42,585 nucleotides of DNA from Paracoccus sp. (in: a-proteobacteria) (GCF_030604785.1 NZ_JAUVVF010000030.1:1-42585), one strand, 5' to 3'. Numbered from the stretch's first letter, positions 1-8,602 are shown. Program-made: numbers and translations. The notes: generated from the letters alone by a model not told the origin.

Positions 1-52
1 CCTGAACGCCCGCACGCTGGACTTCCCCTTCCCCGGCCCGCGAACGACCTGA
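1..52 (+). CDS. 3' end of an upstream gene (partial)
   Basis: The second reading frame is open from the left edge and ends in TGA at 50-52, giving a C-terminal tail ...LNARTLDFPFPGPRTT. Only 16 residues are visible, so no family can be assigned. The call rests on the open frame and on a strong intrinsic terminator 26 bases after the stop, which implies a plus-strand transcription unit ending here. Confidence 0.45.
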   Translation, partial: LNARTLDFPFPGPRTT

Positions 53-77
53 CCCCCGCTCCCCTCCCCCCGGAGCG

Positions 78-107
78 AACGGCGCGCCATCACGGCGCGC
101 CGTTTTT
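78..107 (+). terminator. Rho-independent terminator
   Basis: A perfect ten-base-pair stem, ACGGCGCGCC (79-88) with GGCGCGCCGT (94-103), encloses a five-base loop and runs into TTTT. It lies just after the partial gene at the left edge and would end its transcription. Confidence 0.88.
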
Positions 108-698
108 GCGTGACAACGCAAGCCCGAGGAGCGCGATCGCGTTGCCCAGGGCTCGCCGCTGGCGATGTCAGCAGCGGTAGCGGTAGTGATCTGTTTCTTC
201 CGGCAGGCGCTCGTCGCACATTTCGGCGCCACCCCACGTCGGCCGCTTGAGCCCGCCGCGGCAAGGTTCGCCACAGCATCCGGATCATGGCGTTGCATGC
301 ACAAGATAGCGTATGAAATAGTACTGCCTCGATCGTGGTTCGAGAACGTGTTTTGCCCTGCGCAGCGTCATGGCAAAGCAAAGATGCTTGGCCTGTCTGC
401 AGCATCGATGTCTCCGCCATGTAAAGCGAGATGAGTGCGGCTCGGGACCAGAAGGGCGTGAAACCCGAAGTGCTGCGCACCGAGACTCTGGCCGATCTCG
501 CCGCGCTCGACGATGCCTTGGGCGACATCGCCACCCCCACTGCTGTTGGCGCGAAGGAAGGTCCAATCATGGCAGCCGCGGAGCAGTCGGCCGCCGCCTC
601 GCGCTTGCATCGGCCTCTGTGACACCGCCACCCCGGCTTGACAGGCCAAGCCGCGCCCTCTACGCACCCCGTCCCGCCCGATCGGAGGACGCAGAGGC
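108..698. other. Intergenic stretch with no convincing gene
   Basis: About 590 bases lie between the terminator and the Hsp70-like gene. No reading frame here resembles a known family. The best candidate is a 63-codon plus-strand frame at 431-622 that starts MSAARDQKGVKPEV; it has plausible composition but no good ribosome site and no homology I recognise. A TTGACA hexamer at 638-643 is followed after 17 bases by a poor -10 (TACGCA), so a promoter for the next gene is possible but weak. The 295-330 part is AT-richer than its surroundings. Confidence 0.5.
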
Positions 699-1949
699 AT
701 GGCGCAGCAGATACCCGGGCTCGGGATCGATTTCGGCACGTCGAACACGGCCGCCGGCTATCTGCGCGACGGGCGGCCGCATCTGGTCCCGCTGGCGCCG
801 GGGCGGACGACCATGCCGACCACCTTCTTCTTCGATCATGACAGCCGCCGCATGCTGATCGGCGAGCCCGCCAACCAGGCGCTGCTGGAGGGCGCCGAGG
901 GGCGCTTCATGCGGGCGCTGAAGCGGGTGCTGGGCACCTCGCTCATGCATGAGCGCCGCCAGATCCTGAACGAGCGCGTCACCTTCGTCGACATCATCGC
1001 CCGCTTCCTGGCCGAGGTGAAGGCGCGGGCCGAGGCCGAGGCGGGGATGCGCTTCGATCGCGTCCTCTCGGGCCGGCCGGTCGTGTTCCACGCCGAGGGC
1101 GATCCGCGCGAGGCCGCGGCCGAGGCGGATCTGCGCGCCTGCTATCTGGCCGCGGGGTTCCGCGAGGTCGCTTTCATGCCCGAGCCCGAGGCCGCCGCCG
1201 TTGCCAGCGGCGCGCTGCGGCCCGGGTCGGTCGGCCTCATCGTCGATGTAGGCGGCGGCACGTCGGATTTCTCGCTGTTCCGAGCTGGTCGGGAGGGGGT
1301 CGGCATCCTCGCCAATCACGGCGTCCGCATCGGCGGCACGGATTTCGACCGCGCGATCAGCATCGACCGGGTGATGCCGCTTCTGGGCAAGGGCAGCGAA
1401 TTGCGCAAGGTGATGGGGCCGGGCGCCTCGCCGGTGCCGAACGCGATCTTCAACGACCTGGCCACATGGGAGAAGATCCCCTTCCTCTACACGCCGCAGA
1501 ACCGCCGGATGGTGGCCGAGATGCTGCGCCTGGCCCATGAGCCCGAGAAGCTGGCGCGCCTGGCGCGGGCGCTTCAGGACGAGCTGGGCCACGATCTGAG
1601 CTTCGCCGTCGAGCGCGGCAAGATCGCCGCCAATGCGGGCGATGCGGCGTCGATCCTGCTGGACCCGCTGGAGGCGGGCCTCGCCGTGCCGCTTTCGGCC
1701 GAGGCCCTGGCCGAGAGCCTCGGGCGCCATGCCGAGGCACTGGCCGAGGGCGCCCGCGAGACGCTGCGTCTGGCCGATCTGGACGCCGCGCAGGTGGAGA
1801 CGGTGATCCATGTCGGAGGCTCCAGCCTGATGGCGATGGTGTCCCGCGCCATGCACGGGCTGTTCCCGGGAGCGCAGCACGAGACCAGCGAGGTCTTCAC
1901 GGCCGTTGCCGACGGGCTGGCGATCGCGGCAGCGAGGGGTGAAGGCTAG
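699..1949 (+). CDS. yegD: Hsp70-family protein, YegD type (ATPase domain only)
   Basis: This 416-residue protein has the actin/Hsp70 nucleotide-binding fold. Phosphate-1 motif: IDFGTSNT, residues 10-17. Phosphate-2 motif: DVGGGTSDF, from residue 183. Adenosine motif: IHVGGSS, near residue 370. It stops where DnaK would begin its peptide-binding domain (DnaK is about 640 residues), as in the YegD group of truncated Hsp70s. A client-folding role like DnaK is therefore doubtful, and the cellular role of YegD proteins is not established. The ATG at 699 follows GGAGG at 684-688 by ten bases. No co-chaperone gene (dnaJ, grpE) is nearby and it appears monocistronic. The family call is firm; the function is not. 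Confidence 0.9.
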   Translation: MAQQIPGLGIDFGTSNTAAGYLRDGRPHLVPLAPGRTTMPTTFFFDHDSRRMLIGEPANQALLEGAEGRFMRALKRVLGTSLMHERRQILNERVTFVDIIARFLAEVKARAEAEAGMRFDRVLSGRPVVFHAEGDPREAAAEADLRACYLAAGFREVAFMPEPEAAAVASGALRPGSVGLIVDVGGGTSDFSLFRAGREGVGILANHGVRIGGTDFDRAISIDRVMPLLGKGSELRKVMGPGASPVPNAIFNDLATWEKIPFLYTPQNRRMVAEMLRLAHEPEKLARLARALQDELGHDLSFAVERGKIAANAGDAASILLDPLEAGLAVPLSAEALAESLGRHAEALAEGARETLRLADLDAAQVETVIHVGGSSLMAMVSRAMHGLFPGAQHETSEVFTAVADGLAIAAARGEG

Positions 1950-1985
1950 GCGGCCGCTGATCAGGAAGCCTCGGCGGCACGATCA

Positions 1986-2186
1986 TCATCGCTTTGCCGG
2001 TTCGATATCCACCGAAATGGGGCGATGATCCGAGGGTAACCCGCCTATCGGGGCAAGCACTATGCCACGTTGCAGCTTTCCCAGACCGGTCACTAAGTCT
2101 CGCTGCGGCAAAGTCGACCGGTCAATGTCGGCGCCGGAGGACGATTCTGCTGTTTCAGGGCGGCAGCTAATGATGGTCTTGCGCAA
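1986..2186 (-). pseudogene. Possible 3' remnant of an endonuclease/exonuclease/phosphatase-family gene
   Basis: A short minus-strand frame ends ...GGLPSDHRPISVDIEPAKR. The SDHRP motif followed by a beta strand is the usual C-terminal signature of the endonuclease/exonuclease/phosphatase (EEP) superfamily, where the Asp-His pair is catalytic. Nothing upstream in the same frame looks like the rest of an EEP protein, and the frame overlaps the end of the ACT-domain gene, so at most this is a truncated remnant. The call rests on one motif and could be chance. Confidence 0.3.
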
Positions 2187-2568
2187 TCGTCTGCAAGATC
2201 GCCATAGCCTCTGCCTCGCGCCCTTCTGAAATGAAAAGATGGTCGTGGAAGAACCCAGAGACCGGATTCACTCCGATGCCGTGCTCTGCGAGCCTTGTCG
2301 CAATGACCGCAAGGAAACCAACCGCCTGCAGTGACGAATGCACCGTCAAGGTGATCATTCTGCATGGGAATTCATAAGCAAGTCCCTGCGCTTCTGCCTC
2401 GTCCCGATGTAGGATCACCGTTACACCCTCCGTTTCCCGAAAAATCATTTGAGGGGTGAGTGCCCTAGGCAGCCTCTTCGGATCGACGGTCACGAAGACG
2501 AATACGCCTTCCACCAACTCGCCCGAGAGGCCGCGCAGCAGGCTGTCGAGATTCGTTTCCCCGCTCAT
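2167..2568 (-). CDS. Small ACT-domain protein (COG3602-like)
   Basis: The 133-residue product begins MSGETNLDSLLRGL. It matches the small stand-alone ACT-domain proteins of proteobacteria: an N-terminal segment with GVFVFVTV, then the ACT-like part with MITLTVHSSLQAVGFLAVI and the closing NPVSGFFHDHLFI strand. ACT domains usually bind amino acids or other small ligands; the role of this stand-alone family is unknown. The frame stays open a further 100 codons upstream, but that part has no protein-like features. The ATG at 2568 follows AAGGAAAGG at good spacing, so I chose it. It is the only intact gene in an otherwise decayed stretch. Confidence 0.82.
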   Translation of the reverse strand: MSGETNLDSLLRGLSGELVEGVFVFVTVDPKRLPRALTPQMIFRETEGVTVILHRDEAEAQGLAYEFPCRMITLTVHSSLQAVGFLAVIATRLAEHGIGVNPVSGFFHDHLFISEGREAEAMAILQTIAQDHH

Positions 2569-2779
2569 CGGCCTTTCCTTTTGCTTGAGGTCCACCGGTC
2601 GGCCTCGCTCTCGGCAGCACTTAATGCAGTCGTTTCGATCCGCCGCCTCTGGGAACGAAACAAAACAAGCAGTGATCCTCCCCGCTTTAACGGAGAGGAT
2701 TACGGAGCAAGCGCTGATCTGAGATGCTCGATTGGCGATTGCTGAGTTCCCAGACGATCCTATCTTGCGGCGGCAGTGT
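2569..2779. other. Spacer upstream of the ACT-domain gene
   Basis: I see no gene here. The minus strand should carry the promoter of the ACT-domain gene, but no convincing -35/-10 pair stands out. Frames on both strands translate to low-complexity or shadow peptides. Confidence 0.4.
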
Positions 2780-3326
2780 TCAGAACAGAAAAATGCTCCA
2801 CGCACCCTCGTTATCGTTCTCCTCAAAGATGAAGGATCGCTCGACCCGCGCACCGCAAGCCGCTGCAAAGCTCAGGAGGTGATCGAGATGTGGCGGCGCG
2901 GTCATCGGATTCTCCACCTCCGACACCGCCGACGCCGGCAGCGGCCGGCGAGATCCTCGCCAAGCGCTATCAGGGGAGAGGTCGTGATATAGCCGTCGCT
3001 GGGTAGCGGATGGCATCGCCAGAGAAAGGGCGGCTCCATGTCTCCGGCGACGGCAGCCTGCCCAGAGGTCCAGCAGCCGCGCTGTCTCCAGATCCTTGGC
3101 CGTTCGGGCTTGCTCGATGGCGGCAAGTAGCGCCTCTGCGCGAACATGATCCCGTTCGTGGACCATGCGTCTCCTCCCCATCATGATCGGCCGCACAATG
3201 TTCATGGTCCGGGGGGCTGCCTCCGCGGGGCAGCTCTAGCCGTGCAACTTGCGGCTCGATCTGCCGCCGAAGCGCCACCGGCACCTCGATCACTGGCACT
3301 GATCCCAGGATCTGCTGCCGCAGCAC
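2780..3326 (-). pseudogene. Decayed gene(s), possibly including an XRE-type regulator tail
   Basis: Three minus-strand frames each hold a short protein-like segment, and none is continuous. The first opens MLRQQILGSVPVIEVPVALR (from 3326). The second has a strong ribosome site (GGGGAGGAG, six bases before an ATG near 3166) and reads MVHERDHVRAEALLAAIEQ..., a helical segment ending about LLDLWAG. The frame ending at 2780 contains AVSEVENP and LDHLLSFAAACGARVERS, which resembles the last helices of an XRE helix-turn-helix protein (the usual form is ...VSRIENG...LLRLAAALGLRV). The shifts between frames suggest accumulated indels. The identification is tentative. Confidence 0.35.
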
Positions 3327-3369
3327 CCGGAGCCGGGCTGCATCTCCAAGACGGTTACCAGTCCGGTGG

Positions 3370-4468
3370 CTAAAACCAGATCACCGTCGGCCCGTTGCCT
3401 TGATCCGCCGCGCGGTCGAGCATCCGGAAGGCCCCGCGTAGACTCGGAGGCCTAGTGGCCTGGGGTGCGAGTGCAGTAAGCGCCGCGATGATCGAATGGA
3501 TCGACGTCTCCGACGGGCCCCCTCGCGTTCCGCAAAGCCGATCAGGTCGAAGAGGTTCAGCCGCGTTATCTGCAGTACTGTGCGGCGGCTGAGCGATGGC
3601 TCCGGCACCGGGACCGAGCGGTTCGTCAGGAGGACCCAGCCGACATGGGACATGTCAAAGCAGATCCGGTAGTATGGGCAGCTCCAGTTGATGACCGTGC
3701 TGGGCTCCAGCAAGGGCAGAAGCCCTTCGGCCAAGCCGAGTGAGAGTTCGCTCTCCGACCGGGGGCCCGCCCTGTCCAGCTTGTCGATGATGATGAAGGG
3801 GTGCCGCCAAGTTGCGCCATGATGAGTTCAACCACTCGTCCTGCGCAAGCGTTCGATCAGCCGCGCTGGTACCCTTCGACTGCAAAGCCGCCGGCTCCGC
3901 TTGTTGCGTCGATGATGGTGCTGGTCGCCCCGATGAGTTCACCGAGACGCCGGGCCCATCTGGTCTTCCCGATGCCCGGCGGCCCGTCGAGAATCACCGG
4001 CGGAAGGCGGAAACCGACATGGCCTTCGCGAACAAACCTGCGCATGGCTTGCCACGCATAGTTGGTTGCGGTCGACATCCAAGGCATCTCGGCATGGAGC
4101 GTCACTGCCAAGGCATCTGCCTGATGCTCGTTCTCGATGGTCGTCAGGCCGACGCCGCCTTTCAGGCACGCCAGCTTCTCCCGCTCCGTCTTGTCGAGAT
4201 GACCGAGCTTCGAATTGCGTATGGTGCGGTCGTAGAACCGGACGGCCCGCCGATCCGTTCGGATTTGGTCTTCGGGGGTCATGCTCACGCCCTCGAGCTT
4301 GCCCATGCAGGCGAGGTCGTAGAGCCGTTCCTCATCCTGCCCGTCCACATCCACGCCCCCACGATCAATGCGGATCCCGGTGAGGTGCAACATCAGGCGC
4401 TTGGAGGTGTTGCGCGGCGTGAGGTCGGGATCGGGAAATGCGGCTTTGATGAAGGGATGACGGGGCAT
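3370..4468 (-). pseudogene. AAA+ ATPase (Lon-like ATPase domain), multiply frameshifted
   Basis: The first segment (4468 to 3860) is open and carries a Walker A, DGPPGIGKTRWARRLGELIG, after an N-terminal region with PEDQIRTDRRAVRFYDRT. It meets an in-frame TGA at 3857-3859, just after FAVEGYQRG. The same frame resumes with VELIMAQLGG. A shift near 3800 then gives a Walker B-like HPFIIIDKLDRAG and sensor-type sequence (EPSTVINWSCPYYRICFDMS, then HVGWVLLTN and EPSLSRRT). A further shift near 3530 gives a plausible C-terminus ending RAADQGNGPTVIWF and a stop at 3370-3372. Joined, the pieces make one protein of roughly 360 residues. At least three lesions are needed, so this is decay and not one sequencing error. 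The normal Walker B Glu is also replaced by Lys (IIDKLD for IIDEID). Confidence 0.75.
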
Positions 4469-4768
4469 GGATGGTCCTTGAAAAGCTGGAGCGCATCGCC
4501 GCCGCCGGAAGAGGGCGACAGGCTGAGGCGCGGATTGCAGAAAGACCCGGGTCAGGTTTCAGCGATGAACGCCGGATCGAAAGGCGTCAAGACGGGGCCG
4601 GAAACCTGGTCCTGTCACTGCCGATCTCGAGCCGTCGCGGCTCATTGATGCTCAAGTTTCTGATCTGAAATGAGTTTCATGAAAACTCGATTTGCGACGG
4701 CATTTTTATGCGTGCAGGAATGGAAGCGACTACCGCAAAATGGCAGTTTTTCGGTGGTCGCTACACAA
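4469..4768. other. Intergenic, AT-richer stretch with a long hairpin
   Basis: These 300 bases separate the ATPase pseudogene from the glutamine-synthetase-type gene. A 65-codon plus-strand frame at 4471-4668 does not look like a protein. The right-hand half (about 4645-4760) is clearly AT-richer than the flanks. I see no insertion-sequence ends or tRNA. The hairpin at 4726-4761 is listed separately. Confidence 0.5.
4726..4761 (-). terminator. Hairpin after the ABC transporter/ligase operon (possible terminator)
   Basis: GCGACTACCG (4726-4735) pairs with CGGTGGTCGC (4752-4761) with one G-T wobble, and inside it AAAA (4737-4740) pairs with TTTT (4747-4750) around TGGCAG. It starts seven bases beyond the stop of the glutamine-synthetase-type gene. 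There is no long U tract on the minus strand, so termination is plausible but not certain. Confidence 0.45.
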
Positions 4769-6100
4769 TCACACTGTGTCGAGATACAGCTCGACAGTTT
4801 CCTCGTCGGACAATTCCGCCATGTAGTGCAGTTCCTGCCGCTTGGTCATCAGGTAGTTCTCGACCAGATGATCGGGGAAGATGCGGCGGATCTCGGGGCA
4901 GGCGCCGAAGGCCTCGATTGCGGCGCCCCAATCGCCGGGCAACTGCGCGAGGTTCTTGTCGTAGGCGTTGCCCTTGAAGGCGGGGGGCGGCTCGATCCCG
5001 TCCTGGATGCCGTTCAGCGCGGCCCCCAGAATGGCCGCGATGGTCAGATAGGGATTCACGTCGCCGCCAGCCACACGATGCTCGATCCGGCGCGAACGCG
5101 GCGGGCCCGAGGGGATGCGGATGGCCGCGGTGCGGTTCTCGTAGGCCCAGCCGATCCCGGTCGGGGCATGGGCGTTCGGGACCAGCCGGTCATAGCTGTT
5201 CTCGTGCGGGGCAAACAGCAGGGTCGAGCCGGGCATGGCGCGCAGGCAGCCGCCGACCGCATGGCGCAGCGCCTCGGTTCCCTCTTCCCCGCCATTGTCG
5301 AAGATGTTGCGCCCGTCCTCGGTCAGGATCGAGAAATGCATGTGCAGACCATTGCCCGAGAAGGTCTCGTAGGGCTTGGCCATGAAGCTGCCCGCAAAGC
5401 CGTATTGGCGCGCGATGCCCTTGACCAGCATCTTGAACAGCCATGTGTCGTCGGCCGCCTTCAGCGGATCGGCCTGATGCATCAGGTTGATCTCGAACTG
5501 GCCCGGCCCCGCCTCCGATATGGCGGTATCGGCGGGAATGTCCATCGACTCGCAGGCGTCGTAAAGCGTGGTGAAGAACTGGTCGAAGGCGTCCAGCGCG
5601 CGCAGCGACAGGACCTCGCCGCCGGTGCGGCGCTTGCCCGAACGGGGGCTGGGCGGCACGCGCAGCTGCTTGCCGCTGTCGTCGATCAGGAAGAATTCCA
5701 GTTCGGTCGCGACGACGGGGACCAGGCCTGCGGCCTTGTAGCGATCCACCACCCGCGCCAGCGCCTGGCGCGGATCGCCCTCGTAGGGGCGGCCGTCGGG
5801 ATGGAACATCCACAGGGGCAACAGCGCGGTCGGCGCGTCCAGCCAGGGCATGGGCAGAAATCCGCGTTCCGTGGGCAGAAGCAGCCCGTCGGGATCGCCG
5901 GATTCGAAGACCAGCGGGCTGTCCTCGACATCCTCGCCCCAGATGTCCAGGTTCAGCACGGAATAGGGGAACTTGGTCCCCTCATCCAAGAGCTTGCCGG
6001 CATAGCGGGCCGGGATACGCTTGCCGCGCGCGACGCCGTTCAGGTCGGCGGCGGCCACGCGGATCGTCTTGACCTCGGGATGCTCGTTCAGCCAGTCCAT
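4769..6100 (-). CDS. Glutamine-synthetase-family ligase (gamma-glutamyl amide/polyamine type)
   Basis: The 443-residue protein has the GlnA catalytic fold. Metal-binding Glu residues lie in ATELEFFLID (E133, E135), E196 and GPGQFEINL (E203). The nucleotide/metal motif is SGNGLHMHFS (248-257), the glutamate-binding region is NSYDRLVPNAHAPTG (301-315), and ENRTAAIRIP (321-330) carries the arginines. It is shorter than classical GlnA (about 470) and has no Tyr adenylation site I can identify, which fits PuuA-like ligases that join glutamate to an amine. It is the last gene of a minus-strand unit after two ABC permeases (4-base gap), so the imported compound may be its substrate. Which amine is used cannot be told. 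A gamma-glutamylmethylamide synthetase is an alternative. Confidence 0.88.
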   Translation of the reverse strand: MDWLNEHPEVKTIRVAAADLNGVARGKRIPARYAGKLLDEGTKFPYSVLNLDIWGEDVEDSPLVFESGDPDGLLLPTERGFLPMPWLDAPTALLPLWMFHPDGRPYEGDPRQALARVVDRYKAAGLVPVVATELEFFLIDDSGKQLRVPPSPRSGKRRTGGEVLSLRALDAFDQFFTTLYDACESMDIPADTAISEAGPGQFEINLMHQADPLKAADDTWLFKMLVKGIARQYGFAGSFMAKPYETFSGNGLHMHFSILTEDGRNIFDNGGEEGTEALRHAVGGCLRAMPGSTLLFAPHENSYDRLVPNAHAPTGIGWAYENRTAAIRIPSGPPRSRRIEHRVAGGDVNPYLTIAAILGAALNGIQDGIEPPPAFKGNAYDKNLAQLPGDWGAAIEAFGACPEIRRIFPDHLVENYLMTKRQELHYMAELSDEETVELYLDTV

Positions 6101-6104
6101 GATC

Positions 6105-6929
6105 TCATCTCATCAGCAGGGGGCGGTAACGCAGGCGCCTGACGGTGCCCGGAAGATGGCGGTTCAACCGCCGGTTCACCCTGCCAAACAGCCAGATCAA
6201 AGCCAAGGTCGCCAGCACGAAATAAAGCGCCGCAATGGGATAGGCGACAAAGGGGTTGAAGGTGCGGTCCGCGAAATAGCGCGCGTAATAGAGCGCGTCG
6301 CCCTGTTGCTGGAAGGCCGGAAAGCCCGAGAAGAAGACCAGCGTCGTGGCGTGGAACAGAAAGATCGCCTCGTTCGTGTAGCTGGGCCAAGCCAGCCGCA
6401 TCATCGAGGGCCAGATCACCCGGCGGAACCGGGTCCAGCCGGTCATGCCATACGCGTCCGCGGCCTCGACATCGCCGCGCGGCACCGACATAAGGGCGCC
6501 GTGGAAGATGTTGGCCGAATAGGCGGCGGTGTTCAGGATCAGGACGATCAGCGCGCCTGCCCAGGCGCGGGTCATCCAGCTTGTCTGGACGGTGAAGCCG
6601 AAGATCTCGATCCCGGCGCGCGGCAACAGGACCAGCAGCTCGTAGGCCAGGAAGAACTGGATGAAGAGCGGGCTGCCCCGGAACACGAAGATGAACGCAT
6701 CCGAGGGGCGGTTCAGCCAGGGGTTCCGGCTGGCCTTGCCAAGCGCCAGCAGGTTGGCCAGCACGAAGCCGAAGGCCAGCGCCAGGACCGCGAAATAGAG
6801 GTTCCAGATCAGCCCCGACCCGATCAGCGTGAATTGCTGACAGAGCGTGTAATCGGCGCGCGGCAGCAGCCTTTCGCCGATACCGATCGAGCGCAGGCCG
6901 TAATCGATGATGGTCTGCGCGCAACTCAT
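6105..6929 (-). CDS. Polar amino-acid ABC transporter permease (HisM type)
   Basis: The 274-residue inner-membrane protein has about five hydrophobic segments. Its EAA-type cytoplasmic loop (DVEAADAYGMTGWTRFRRVI) contacts the ATPase. FIFVFRGSPLFIQFF near residue 90 is typical of the HisM/GlnP family. The frame extends upstream, but ATG at 6929 overlaps the stop of the preceding permease as ATGA, so translational coupling fixes this start. It pairs with the HisQ-type permease to form the channel. Confidence 0.9.
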   Translation of the reverse strand: MSCAQTIIDYGLRSIGIGERLLPRADYTLCQQFTLIGSGLIWNLYFAVLALAFGFVLANLLALGKASRNPWLNRPSDAFIFVFRGSPLFIQFFLAYELLVLLPRAGIEIFGFTVQTSWMTRAWAGALIVLILNTAAYSANIFHGALMSVPRGDVEAADAYGMTGWTRFRRVIWPSMMRLAWPSYTNEAIFLFHATTLVFFSGFPAFQQQGDALYYARYFADRTFNPFVAYPIAALYFVLATLALIWLFGRVNRRLNRHLPGTVRRLRYRPLLMR

Positions 6930-7807
6930 GCGGCGGCCTCCTTGCCCAGGGCCTCGCCGCCAAGCGTCGCCTGACCGCGCGACAGCCGGCGCGTGACGCG
7001 CGTCAGCACGCGTTCCGACACCGCCGTCATCAGCAGGTAGAAGACCAGCAGCGCAAGGAAGTAGTAAAGCCGCCAGTCTGGATGGGGATAGGTGAAGGCC
7101 GAGGTCTTGGCCCCGCCCAGCTCGCGCGCCCAGTAGACCACGTCCTCGATCCCAAGGATGAACAGCAGGGGCGTCGCCTTGATCAGGATCATCCACAGGT
7201 TCGACAGGCCGGGCAGCGCATAGATCCACATCTGCGGCACCAGCACGCGGCGCGTCACCTGCCGGGGGGTCATGCCGTAGGCCTCGGCGGTTTCAAGCTG
7301 GGCGCGGGGGACGGCCTGCATCGCGCCGTAAAGCACATTTGCCGCGAAGGCGCCGAAGACGATGGAAAAGGCGATGACCGCCAGCGTCAGGCCATAGGCG
7401 TTGTGGACCCATTCGGCGGCATTGCTCAGCGGCAGCTTGGCGGCGGGGCAGACGACGAAGTCGTTGCCCTGGCGCACCGGCGCGTCGCTGTCGCACAGGA
7501 ATTGGTGGCGTATCCATTCCAGCCCCTGATCCAGCGCGATCGGCACGAACAGGAAGAACAGCACGTCCGGAATGCCCCGCACCATCGAGGTGTAGATCTT
7601 GCCGAACCACCGCAGGGGCGCGATCTGCGACCGCGAGGCGAGGGCGCCGGCATAGCCAAGCGCCAGCGCGGCGGGCGCGGTCAGCGCCAGCAGCAGGAAC
7701 ACCGTCCCGAAGCTGGCATAGAACAGCAGATGCGTCCCCGAGGTCAGGTAGCATGACATCCAGACCAGGCCCTCGAGTTGCGAGGGATCAGAGCAATAGG
7801 AAAACAT
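6926..7807 (-). CDS. Polar amino-acid ABC transporter permease (HisQ type)
   Basis: The 293-residue membrane protein has the His/Glu/Gln/Arg permease fold: YTSMVRGIPDVLFFLFVPIA (family sequence R-G-x-P), an EAA loop around LETAEAYGMTPRQVTRRVLV, and several hydrophobic helices. Between two helices it has a loop with Cys residues (FLCDSDAPVRQGNDFVVCPA), longer than in the E. coli proteins and probably periplasmic. It is third in the operon, 60 bases after the binding-protein gene, and overlaps the next permease by four bases. Confidence 0.9.
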   Translation of the reverse strand: MFSYCSDPSQLEGLVWMSCYLTSGTHLLFYASFGTVFLLLALTAPAALALGYAGALASRSQIAPLRWFGKIYTSMVRGIPDVLFFLFVPIALDQGLEWIRHQFLCDSDAPVRQGNDFVVCPAAKLPLSNAAEWVHNAYGLTLAVIAFSIVFGAFAANVLYGAMQAVPRAQLETAEAYGMTPRQVTRRVLVPQMWIYALPGLSNLWMILIKATPLLFILGIEDVVYWARELGGAKTSAFTYPHPDWRLYYFLALLVFYLLMTAVSERVLTRVTRRLSRGQATLGGEALGKEAAA

Positions 7808-7824
7808 CGGCCACCCCGAACGGG

Positions 7825-7850
7825 CCGCCGCACGTCAGCACGCGCGGCGG
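7825..7850 (-). other. Intercistronic hairpin after the binding-protein gene
   Basis: CCGCCGC (7825-7831) pairs with GCGGCGG (7844-7850) in the gap between the binding-protein stop and the HisQ-type permease start. In ABC operons such stems often stabilise the upstream message, so that more binding protein than permease is made. There is no U tract. Confidence 0.4.
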
Positions 7851-7867
7851 CGGGTCAGATCAATGGA

Positions 7868-8602
7868 TCACTCGAAGACCAGCGCGTCCTCGCCGAACCA
7901 CTTGCGGATCAGCTCGTTCAGGCTGCCGTCTTCCTTCATCGCGGTGATCTGGGCGTCGAAAGTCTCGCGCAGTTCGTTGTCGGACTGGCGCAGGCCCATG
8001 CCGATCCCCTCGCCCAGGGGAACGGTGTCGAAGCCCTCGACCCAGACCAGCTGGCCGTTCGATTCGGCCACGATCGGCGCCAGGAAGTCCTTGTCGGCAA
8101 AGACCGCATCGGCCTCGCCGTTGCGGACGGCAGCGATGGTCTCGTCGGGGGTGGGAAATTCCAGCAGCGTGGCGCCGGTTTCGGCCACGTGGCCCGCCTG
8201 GATCGTGTTCGTCTGCGCGGCGACAACGCCGCCCTCGACATCGGCATCGGGCGACAGGGCGGCATAGGCCGACGGCATGGCGGGGGTATAGGCCTGCGTG
8301 AACTGGATGACCTGCTTGCGGTCCTCGTTGATGTTCATGCCGGCCATGATCGTGTCATAGTTCGCAGAAACGAGGTTCGGGATGATCGAATCCCAGTCGT
8401 TCCGGACCCAGGTGCATTCCAGCCCGGCGCGTTCGCACAGCGCGTTGCCCAGCTCGATCTCGAAGCCCGTGACCTGCCCCGTGGCATCGTCGATGAAGTT
8501 GTACGGAGGATAGGCGCCCTCGGTCCCCATGCGGATGGTCTGGGCCGAGGTCAGCCCGGCGGTCAGCGCAAGGGCGGCGGCGGCAAGCGTCAGCGTTTTC
8601 AT
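7868..8602 (-). CDS. Polar amino-acid ABC transporter, periplasmic binding protein
   Basis: The 244-residue precursor has a cleavable signal peptide (MKTLTLAAAALALTAGLTSA, cut about residue 20). The mature part starts QTIRMGTEGAYPPYNF, the standard opening of family-3 solute-binding proteins (HisJ/ArgT/GlnH). GFEIELGNALCERAGLECTW, YDTIMAGMNI and the final LNELIRKWFG are also typical. It delivers a polar amino acid or related amine to the two permeases downstream. The Cys pair at the end of the first strand-helix unit may form the disulfide seen in HisJ. The exact ligand cannot be read from sequence. Confidence 0.92.
   Translation of the reverse strand: MKTLTLAAAALALTAGLTSAQTIRMGTEGAYPPYNFIDDATGQVTGFEIELGNALCERAGLECTWVRNDWDSIIPNLVSANYDTIMAGMNINEDRKQVIQFTQAYTPAMPSAYAALSPDADVEGGVVAAQTNTIQAGHVAETGATLLEFPTPDETIAAVRNGEADAVFADKDFLAPIVAESNGQLVWVEGFDTVPLGEGIGMGLRQSDNELRETFDAQITAMKEDGSLNELIRKWFGEDALVFE

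Noticed and set aside
285..566. Small open frames on both strands in 165-860
   Set aside because: They overlap each other, lack ribosome sites and are Arg/His-rich shadows; no family resemblance.
638..666. TTGACA-N17-TACGCA promoter for the Hsp70-like gene
   Set aside because: The -35 is perfect, but the -10 matches only two positions or so; I noted it in the spacer entry and did not call it as a feature.
4066..4383. Plus-strand frames across the ATPase pseudogene (e.g. 3812-4648)
   Set aside because: The conserved Walker A and Walker B sequences are on the minus strand, so these are shadows.
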